From IMG/VR virus record IMGVR_UViG_3300033145_000862, positions 1 through 42,594 of that record: 42,594 nucleotides of DNA. One strand, 5' to 3'. Shown piece after piece: positions 35,801 to 42,594 of this stretch. The notes below the pieces were generated by a model that saw only the letters and a program-made list of their open reading frames with translations, ran no database searches and was not told the origin of the DNA. A program made the translations under genes and the position numbers. The number at the start of each line of letters is the position of its first letter. The first letter of the stretch is position 1. Source of the stretch: a virus.

Positions 35801-37489
35801 ATGGCATTAACAGCTAAGGATTTAATCAGCAAATGTGGTAAGCTCAAATCCAACTGGTCAGTCCGTGACCAAAAGATTAGGGACTGGTATGACCTTATTT
35901 ACCAGAAGGACAAGCTAAAGCAGGAAGGCATGGAGTCGGTAGTCTCCAATGACCCAAGGACTGGGTATAACTTGGGAAAGCATTTGCTAACCAGCAGCAT
36001 AGTATCCCACAAGATACCCAGTGATGAGCTAACTCCTGAGCAGGTAGCAGCCACCAGCTATTTGGAAGGCTACGTCATTAAGCGTTGGACTGCTGAGGAG
36101 AAACGCCATAGAAGGATAGGTAAGCAGGGCTTTGTTTCCAAGCTAATTGGCTATATGTTAGCCACAGGCTGGTATGCTGTATTTAGCATGGTAACCAATG
36201 ACAGCATTTGGTCGGAAATATGGAACCCTATGGAAACCTATCCAGAATTTGGTAGTGAAGGTATGATAGAGGTAGCCAGGATTTACACACTTAATCCCAG
36301 CCAAGCCAACCGCAAAGTTAAGCTAATGGGCTGGGAAGTTAGGCGTCCATTTACCCATAATGTTAACCTCTACAACTATTGGGGTTATGATGATGATGGT
36401 GATGCAGTTAATGCCATAGTGCTAGGTACTGATTATGTTAAGGAGCCAGAAAAGGATATAGCCGTCAACCGGCTCATCCAGAAGCTAGGAGAGCCTATGT
36501 TGCCCGTATTTATGTCTCCAGTAGGTGGTCTCCCTGATGAAGGCTCCATCATGAAGAACAAGGACTGGCAGAAAAACTTCGGAGAAGCCATAGTAGCTAC
36601 CAATGAGCAGATGACCGACAACTATAACAGGATGCTTACCTTCATCCAGCAAGCATCCCGCAACGCAGCCCAAGCCAGGATAAAGGAACGCTCCAGTAGT
36701 GAAACTCCCATAGTAACCGAGGAAAACGCCGACAAATGGGGAGCCATATTCCGCCTTGGTCCCAACGATGACGTGGAGTTCATGCAGCCGCCAGCCATAC
36801 CAGTAGAGCTAAGAACTGCCATGTTTGAATACTCCAACATGATACAAAGAGGATTATTCCCATGGGTATTGCATGGTAACCTCCAGCAGCAGCTAAGCTA
36901 CCTGGCTATGGCTAATGTAGCTTCCTCAGCCCTCCAGGTACTGACTCCCTATAAAGATGGCTTTGAAGGATTATTAACCGACATTGATAACTACTGGTAT
37001 CACATGATGGATGCTAATGGGTTCAAACCTTATAAATTCCAAAAGCCTGAAAACCTACCAGAGGAATTTGAATTTAATGTAGAGGCTGAAATCCAGATAC
37101 CAGGCTACATGGTGCAAAGAGCCACCATAGCCAGAATGTTAAATCCCAACTTCCGCCTACCAGAGCGTTGGATAATGGACAGAATGTTCCCTGAAATCAG
37201 GGATGCCATTAGAGCCCAAGCCCAGGTCAGGGAAGAGGATGCCTTTATGCATCCAAAGGCTGTAATAGCTGACTCCATAATAGCCTACAAGGAACATGCC
37301 AGGAGACTCAGGGATGCCAATAATGTAGATGCAGCCAGGATTTATGAGAAGCTGGCTGCTTCTATGGAGGCTGAGTTAGGAATTCCTACACAAGGCAGGA
37401 CCCAGCCTCCTGCCGGTACAACTGCAATACCCAGAGAAGTATTACCAGGAGAGGCTGCCGAGCCTGCAACTGGGTTAGGAGAACTTTAA
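35801..37489 (+). CDS. Portal protein
   Basis: The product is 562 residues, directly after the large terminase with AAGGAGG before the ATG. The opening (ISKCGKLKSNWSVRDQKIRDW) and a SNDPRTGYNLGKHLLTSS segment fit a portal of the podovirus-like type, as do a long helical centre and a C-terminal tail that is Pro/Ala-rich. The dodecameric ring forms the packaging and ejection channel. Its stop overlaps the start of the giant gene (TAATG). No membrane or enzyme motif. High confidence from order plus sequence pattern; the exact family is not named. Confidence 0.85.
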   Translation: MALTAKDLISKCGKLKSNWSVRDQKIRDWYDLIYQKDKLKQEGMESVVSNDPRTGYNLGKHLLTSSIVSHKIPSDELTPEQVAATSYLEGYVIKRWTAEEKRHRRIGKQGFVSKLIGYMLATGWYAVFSMVTNDSIWSEIWNPMETYPEFGSEGMIEVARIYTLNPSQANRKVKLMGWEVRRPFTHNVNLYNYWGYDDDGDAVNAIVLGTDYVKEPEKDIAVNRLIQKLGEPMLPVFMSPVGGLPDEGSIMKNKDWQKNFGEAIVATNEQMTDNYNRMLTFIQQASRNAAQARIKERSSSETPIVTEENADKWGAIFRLGPNDDVEFMQPPAIPVELRTAMFEYSNMIQRGLFPWVLHGNLQQQLSYLAMANVASSALQVLTPYKDGFEGLLTDIDNYWYHMMDANGFKPYKFQKPENLPEEFEFNVEAEIQIPGYMVQRATIARMLNPNFRLPERWIMDRMFPEIRDAIRAQAQVREEDAFMHPKAVIADSIIAYKEHARRLRDANNVDAARIYEKLAASMEAELGIPTQGRTQPPAGTTAIPREVLPGEAAEPATGLGEL

Positions 37490-40400
37490 TGCCAGATGGT
37501 AAGGAGTTTGTGTCACCTACACAGGAATTGCAGGATGAATTTAACCGCCAGCTAGAGGCTGCCAACAAGCGGATAGAGCAACAATACCAAGCTATACCAT
37601 TAGGTGAAAGGGAGAAAACTCCTGCTACCAGCCTTAACCTGATGAAGCTAAGGGCTAAGCAGGAATTGGTTGGCAAATTCCAACGTTTAGCTAGTACAGA
37701 GGAGCTAAGGCAGTCCATAGAAGCTGGAGAGATACCAGAAGCCAGGTTAGGTCAGGCCAGGGATTACCTGAGTTGGAAGGAGCAGGAGTCAGCCCTTATC
37801 CGTGAGGAGATGCAGTTAGAGGCTGCCATCCGTGCCAGACAGGAATTCATGCATAGTATAGGCGCTCCTACCATCCTAACAAAGGCAGCGGATTTCTTCT
37901 ATAAAATAGCGGGTAGGCCAGATATTCCTGGTTTTGGTCAGGATTACAGAGCCTCAGGATTATATGAAAAAGCATTGGAGCAATATAACTCCTATGTGGA
38001 GAGGCTCCAGGAAATAACCAAGGAGAAAGCCAGGGTCCTTACCTATCAATCCCTATATGAAGGCCTAGCCAGCTACATACAGAGTGGTAAAGTAACCTCC
38101 TATGAAGATTTATTTACCCTCACCAACGATGAAGGTGAGCCAATAACCAGATTTCAGGAGATAGGCAAGGATGACCCTGACCTACAGCAGGTATTTGATG
38201 ATGTTTCCTCTGCTGTGCTAGGGCTACCTCCAGATACCGATATTAAGGGTAAGGATTACACCGAGATAATTGCTGAGTTAGCCAAGCAACCTGAACCACT
38301 ACCACCAGCAGGTCTATCCCGCCTCACCGTTGAAGGTATACTCAAGGACTTAACTGCTACTGCTCCTCCACCTCAACTACCAAGCGATGTATCCACAGCG
38401 GAGGAAGCCCTTAACATACTGCAAGAGGCTGGTGTCCCAGAGGAAATGGCAGCCGAGCTAGAGGATGTAGAAGCCTACACCAAAGAGTTAGAGGGCTACT
38501 GGGAAGCCATATCAGCCAACCAAACAGCAGTAGTGCAGGGATTAGAAGAAGCCAAGTTACCAGAGATGGGTATCGGTGATTACCTGCTACAAACTATAGC
38601 TCAGCCAGCCCTCACAGCTTTGGATGTATTTGGCCAGCTATACCACCAATGGATAGCTCCTTGGGGAGGATTTCTGTACCGCCTGCGTGCTGAGGCTTGG
38701 GAGAAATGGAAACCACAATATCTGACCAGGCATGAGAGGGAATTCCTGGCCAACTACAGGGAAGCCAGAGCCACCGATGATTGGTGGCACGCTGGTGGGG
38801 AAGCCCTGGCCAATACCGAGCTAGGATTTGCCGACAGATTTATATATGAGTGGGTAGCAGACCCACTTACCTGGCTAGGAACTGGACTTATCCCCAAAGT
38901 AGCTGCCAGGATACCTATGGTAGGTAAATTCCTCAGCCCTACAATAGGGTTATTTGAAAGAGGCTGGCTCAAATCCTGGGATGTCCTTATATTTGATAGG
39001 ATTAAAAATGCAGGCAAGCTGATAGATAAAACTCCATTCCAGGCTGCCAAGAATTTTGCCTATGCCGATATGATGGCTGTGAACAGGTTCCTCCATGCAG
39101 CTACCAATGGCAGGCTGTATAGAAACATACCATTAGACCAGGCCAAGAACCTGCTGCTCAAAGCCAGGGCTGCTGTGGTGAGATACCCAGCCCTCAAGGG
39201 TCCAATGGGTGATGCAGGCAGAGCCTTGTTGCGTACCAACACCATAGATGAGACTATGGTTAAGAACTTAGGCAAGAAGCTAGGTACAGAGCTAGAGGTT
39301 ACCAAGGAAATGGTACTCAATGTCAGTTCTGTGGTTAATGGTCAAATCTCAGGAGTTGGTGGTCAGATATTAACCAGGAAAGCTGCTGCTCCATTCCTAC
39401 TCAGAGTGTTAGGTGTGCCTGAAACCAAAGCATCATTGAGGTTGGCAAGCAAGGAGCTTAACCGCCTATTCAGGGCAGGTATCTCCACCTCAGACGATAT
39501 ACTGGCTAGTGCCAAAAACACCGCTGACCTGCTGGCTCAGGTATTCAAACACAGCCAGGATGTTTATATGGACACATTGGAGTCAGTAGCAACCCACAAC
39601 CTTGAAATGTCAGGCAGGATAGCAGCCACCTGGTCTAGAATAGAATGGACTACCATGAATGTCTGGAGGAATACCATTGACCGTTGGATGGTTACTCCCC
39701 AAGCCCGAATGTACCTGGCGTTCGTTGCCTACGGGCCTGGCAATATACTAGAAGGTATGATAAAACCACTATTAGCCAGGCAGTTAGCCTGGAACCCATT
39801 GACACTATTAAAAAGTGGCAAGCCTACCTCAGTAATAAATCCTACTGCCCGTGTCCAACGGCTAACTGCTGGCTTATCCATACCTCCAGAGATAATGACT
39901 GGAGTTCCCAGGATGCCAATGGCTGGTGAAACTCCAGGCTATCTGGGTATGGAAAGGATGTCCAGGAACCTGAAACGGTGGCGTTACATCCTCAGTGGTG
40001 GCCCCATTGGCCGTTTCCTTATTGACTGGCCAGGTAGAATAGGTCTCCACCAGCGTTCAGAGTATTTCCGTAAAATGTTTATCTCCTTCCTAGGTGATGA
40101 GGAAGCCACCGCAGTAATGCAAGGACTGACCAAATCCATTGATGATGCAGTTAGAGGTGTACCCGATGACTGGCTCAGGGCATTAAACCTATCCAAGTAT
40201 GAATTGAAGGAGGAACTACTGGAACGAGCTATAACCGGCCCAGCTACCACCAGGAGCCTGCTGGATGATATAGTAGCCGATAGGTTAGCCATGGAAAAAG
40301 GTGTCAGCAAGGATGTAGCTATGGCCGACCGAATAGCAGGCGGTAGGGTAGCAGAAGCATTAGGTAAATACCCACTGGTAGACGAACCCTTTGGCGATAC

Positions 40401-42594
40401 CTTGATACAGGCTGCCAGTGATGGCTCCCTATGGAAAAATGCTGGTAGAGGTATAGATGAAGCCATTGAGTCCATAAAGGCTACCAAATATGATGCCATG
40501 ACCCATAGCCCAGAGTTCTATAAAACCAGAATACAGGAAAGAGTTAATGAAATATTGGGTATGGAAGCCCGCACCAAAGAGGAATTTACCGCTATGGTGA
40601 AGGAGCTACAGGAGCTACAAGGGTTTTACATTGAGTCCACTGATGATGTTATCAGGGCTATGAATGAGCTGGAAACCTTGGCACAGCAAAGGATGAAATG
40701 GCGGGATTGGAATGAATGGAGAGGTAAATACATCAAAGAGGTTTATGATGGATTAGCTGATTATGGTAATGATGCTCTAAGGCAGTTTGATAAGTTAGCC
40801 AAAAAACTACAAAAGGATTTAGGGAAGCATCTCACCAAGGCAGAACAGGAGTCTGTCTCCAAACTATTCACCACCTGGGCAGATGAGCAACGCTTCCTCA
40901 CCAAATGGTGGGCAAAGCAGCGCCAGGAAGAGTTGGATATGATAGCTACCAAACCAAAAGGCAGAGAAGCTGTAGCCCAGTTCTGGCAGGATTTCCGAGC
41001 CATGCAGACCGCAGCCCATAACCAGAGAAGGTTAGACCAAGCTGCGTTCAGGTATAATGCCATTACTCAGGAGAACCTTACCTCCAAAGCCCTAGGCATA
41101 TCTGGCCCTGAACCTCCACTAATAGATGCCTCCAACAGGAAGTTAACCAAGTTTGACCTTGCCAATATATTCAACAGCAATCCTGCCCAAACACCTAGCT
41201 CCGTATTGAGGATAGAAACCATGACCCTCAAACCCAAGGATGAGTTCATTATAGGCATTAAAGCCCAAGCTGACCGTATGGCACAGCAGGTAGGTAAAAC
41301 TGGTGCCGAGTTAGGTTGGACTGATGAAGCCATTGGTGAGGTATATGACTACATCCTGCGTGATATGAGGATGAGTCCAGAGGCAGCCAGTGTTATGGAG
41401 CCACATCTGATGGAGTTAAAGAACCTCCAGGATGAGCTATGGAGTATTTACAGGACTAAGGCTCTGCCAGAAGGTATGGCTGATGACTTCACCAGATGGG
41501 TGGATGACCTGGCTGATGAATTGGAAAATGTGCCAGGCTATGCTAAAAAAGTTGGGGCAAAGCCACCCCGCAAGGGACTTGTAAATGTAGGAAAACTTAG
41601 GGAAGTAGATTTACCTAATGTCAGGTTGACCGGAAGCTACGCAACTGGTAAGGCTACACCAAAAAGTGATGTGGATATACTCATAGGTTTAACTGATGCT
41701 GAATGGGCTAAAGTAACTCCTAGAGAACCGCCAGATGTGCTACAGAGGATATTTGATATTCTGCCAGAGGATAGGCTGGATGTTAAGCTCTATAGGTTAT
41801 CTGATGTTAAGGATGTGTGGTATTTCCAGAGGGCTAGAGATTTGCCAAGAGGTCGCCATGCTGTTGGTGTATTTACCCCTGTTCGTGATACGGAGCTTGT
41901 GCAGGGATTGTGGAATAGCTCTATAGCATTAAGGGAAATTCCTCCGACAGCACCACCAAGGACAGTGGTTGGTCTGTCCGATGAGTTCTCCTCTGCCAAG
42001 CAGCGTGCTGCTGATAAAGCCTCCAAAGAATACTACAAGGATTGGGCTGATTATACCAATGAAAATGCCACCACAGCAGCTATGCGTACCATATATCCCT
42101 TCTGGACATACGAACTGCATAGGTTATTCTGGTTGCCCAGAGCTTCCATCCGTACACCCGGAGTATTTAAGGGTTGGGGCACCTACCTGGATTACACTGA
42201 GGATGGTTATGTCCATATACCAGGAACCAGCCTGGAATTTAACCCACTCCGAGGAACCATATTCATGGGTGGTTTGTTAAGGCTCATTAGGAAGGACTAC
42301 CCAGAATACTATGATATGTTTCCACAAATATCCGAGTTCTTTGACTGGTATAGCCGCTTTGGTTTCTACCCAGCCTTCTACCTCAATTTCCTTAAACAGT
42401 TTGGAGGTACATCAGCCAATGGTAAGGCTCAGTGGGGAGAACTACTTCCAGCCTGGATTAAGACTCCACTCAATGCCTACATAGCTGCCTTTCCTGACTC
42501 AGCACCAGCCAAAGTTCTGCTCAATACCATACTGCCAGAACCCTACCGCAACTATATGACCATATTAGTAGCCAACGGTATCTGCCAAAGAGAG
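37489..42594 (+). CDS. Giant (2,102 aa) virion protein with embedded nucleotidyltransferase, N-terminal part
   Basis: The frame starts with an ATG overlapping the portal stop, runs open to the window end and continues at position 1 to 1317: 2,102 residues in all. Residues 1-350 are charged helix; about 440-480 contain an aromatic/hydrophobic segment (EWVADPLTWLGTGLIPKVA) that could touch membrane. Residues 1370-1470 contain a minimal nucleotidyltransferase signature: G1382-S1383, then D1394-V-D1396 (SDVDILIG) and probable third acid D1431 (RLDVKLYR). The next 150 residues carry an aromatic segment (TIYPFWTYELHRLFW). Such large multi-domain proteins between portal and coat genes are often packaged and ejected. 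This part is thus a polyvalent effector or internal core protein by inference. Confidence 0.88.
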   Translation, partial: MPDGKEFVSPTQELQDEFNRQLEAANKRIEQQYQAIPLGEREKTPATSLNLMKLRAKQELVGKFQRLASTEELRQSIEAGEIPEARLGQARDYLSWKEQESALIREEMQLEAAIRARQEFMHSIGAPTILTKAADFFYKIAGRPDIPGFGQDYRASGLYEKALEQYNSYVERLQEITKEKARVLTYQSLYEGLASYIQSGKVTSYEDLFTLTNDEGEPITRFQEIGKDDPDLQQVFDDVSSAVLGLPPDTDIKGKDYTEIIAELAKQPEPLPPAGLSRLTVEGILKDLTATAPPPQLPSDVSTAEEALNILQEAGVPEEMAAELEDVEAYTKELEGYWEAISANQTAVVQGLEEAKLPEMGIGDYLLQTIAQPALTALDVFGQLYHQWIAPWGGFLYRLRAEAWEKWKPQYLTRHEREFLANYREARATDDWWHAGGEALANTELGFADRFIYEWVADPLTWLGTGLIPKVAARIPMVGKFLSPTIGLFERGWLKSWDVLIFDRIKNAGKLIDKTPFQAAKNFAYADMMAVNRFLHAATNGRLYRNIPLDQAKNLLLKARAAVVRYPALKGPMGDAGRALLRTNTIDETMVKNLGKKLGTELEVTKEMVLNVSSVVNGQISGVGGQILTRKAAAPFLLRVLGVPETKASLRLASKELNRLFRAGISTSDDILASAKNTADLLAQVFKHSQDVYMDTLESVATHNLEMSGRIAATWSRIEWTTMNVWRNTIDRWMVTPQARMYLAFVAYGPGNILEGMIKPLLARQLAWNPLTLLKSGKPTSVINPTARVQRLTAGLSIPPEIMTGVPRMPMAGETPGYLGMERMSRNLKRWRYILSGGPIGRFLIDWPGRIGLHQRSEYFRKMFISFLGDEEATAVMQGLTKSIDDAVRGVPDDWLRALNLSKYELKEELLERAITGPATTRSLLDDIVADRLAMEKGVSKDVAMADRIAGGRVAEALGKYPLVDEPFGDTLIQAASDGSLWKNAGRGIDEAIESIKATKYDAMTHSPEFYKTRIQERVNEILGMEARTKEEFTAMVKELQELQGFYIESTDDVIRAMNELETLAQQRMKWRDWNEWRGKYIKEVYDGLADYGNDALRQFDKLAKKLQKDLGKHLTKAEQESVSKLFTTWADEQRFLTKWWAKQRQEELDMIATKPKGREAVAQFWQDFRAMQTAAHNQRRLDQAAFRYNAITQENLTSKALGISGPEPPLIDASNRKLTKFDLANIFNSNPAQTPSSVLRIETMTLKPKDEFIIGIKAQADRMAQQVGKTGAELGWTDEAIGEVYDYILRDMRMSPEAASVMEPHLMELKNLQDELWSIYRTKALPEGMADDFTRWVDDLADELENVPGYAKKVGAKPPRKGLVNVGKLREVDLPNVRLTGSYATGKATPKSDVDILIGLTDAEWAKVTPREPPDVLQRIFDILPEDRLDVKLYRLSDVKDVWYFQRARDLPRGRHAVGVFTPVRDTELVQGLWNSSIALREIPPTAPPRTVVGLSDEFSSAKQRAADKASKEYYKDWADYTNENATTAAMRTIYPFWTYELHRLFWLPRASIRTPGVFKGWGTYLDYTEDGYVHIPGTSLEFNPLRGTIFMGGLLRLIRKDYPEYYDMFPQISEFFDWYSRFGFYPAFYLNFLKQFGGTSANGKAQWGELLPAWIKTPLNAYIAAFPDSAPAKVLLNTILPEPYRNYMTILVANGICQRE
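42481..42594. repeat. Terminal direct repeat, right copy
   Basis: Exact copy of bases 1-114 inside the giant gene. See the left copy. It marks where the circular or permuted sequence was opened. Confidence 0.95.

Noticed and set aside
39984-41333. Several minus-strand frames of 86-171 residues inside the giant gene
   Set aside because: They lack ribosome sites and have the low-complexity composition expected of antisense shadows of a Leu/Glu/Ala-rich coding frame.
1-42594. CRISPR arrays, insertion sequences, integrase and attachment sites
   Set aside because: No regularly spaced repeats, transposase or recombinase motif, or repeat-flanked tRNA was found on either strand.

Overview
The window is a complete tailed-phage genome cut open inside a gene. 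Its first 114 bases are repeated exactly as its last 114, and a single reading frame runs through that join. The sequence is therefore a circular or circularly permuted molecule of about 42,480 unique bases. The host is bacterial: six promoters have a TTGACA -35, a 17-18 base spacer and a TG-extended -10, and most genes have a strong AGGAGG-type ribosome site. The host phylum cannot be read from the sequence. No integrase, excisionase or classical lysogeny repressor was found, so a virulent lifestyle is more likely. No CRISPR array or tRNA gene was found.

The genome has two opposed arms. The plus-strand late arm starts at a promoter at 32.4 kb. It runs through the small terminase, a row of tiny membrane, zinc-ribbon and highly basic proteins, the large terminase (lambda gpA-like P-loop) and the portal. 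It then enters a 2,102-residue protein that crosses the window ends. After a second promoter at 1.4 kb come scaffold, major capsid protein, a probable decoration protein, a YkgJ-type cysteine-cluster protein, a LamG protein, a tail hub-like protein, a fibronectin-like protein, small virion-like proteins and a probable neck/adaptor. The arm ends at a strong terminator at 12.0 kb. No tape measure or major tail protein is visible, which suggests a short tail, with the giant protein as a candidate ejected protein.

The minus-strand early arm (32.3 to 12.1 kb) begins with an HTH protein and has four promoters. It carries a 201-residue protein with its own promoter and terminator, then many very small genes, often zinc ribbons. 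The replication and recombination genes follow: a RepA/DnaB-like ATPase, a Cas4-like nuclease, a Sak4-like RecA-fold ATPase, an ERCC4-type nuclease, a SPPY methyltransferase and a family A DNA polymerase. Four free-standing homing-type nucleases (GIY-YIG, two LAGLIDADG, one HNH) are scattered among them.

Three features stand out. (1) A gene-free stretch of about 535 bases on the minus strand (21,232-20,700) is packed with long perfect helices, a GNRA tetraloop and a pseudoknot. It looks like a large ornate phage RNA of the ROOL/GOLLD kind, or a new class. (2) A minimal nucleotidyltransferase signature lies deep inside the giant protein. (3) The control regions share two repeated elements: a 43-base AT-rich element in three intergenic copies, and arrays of TTATGTAAAG-type operators next to the promoters, one of which drives a ribbon-helix-helix gene.
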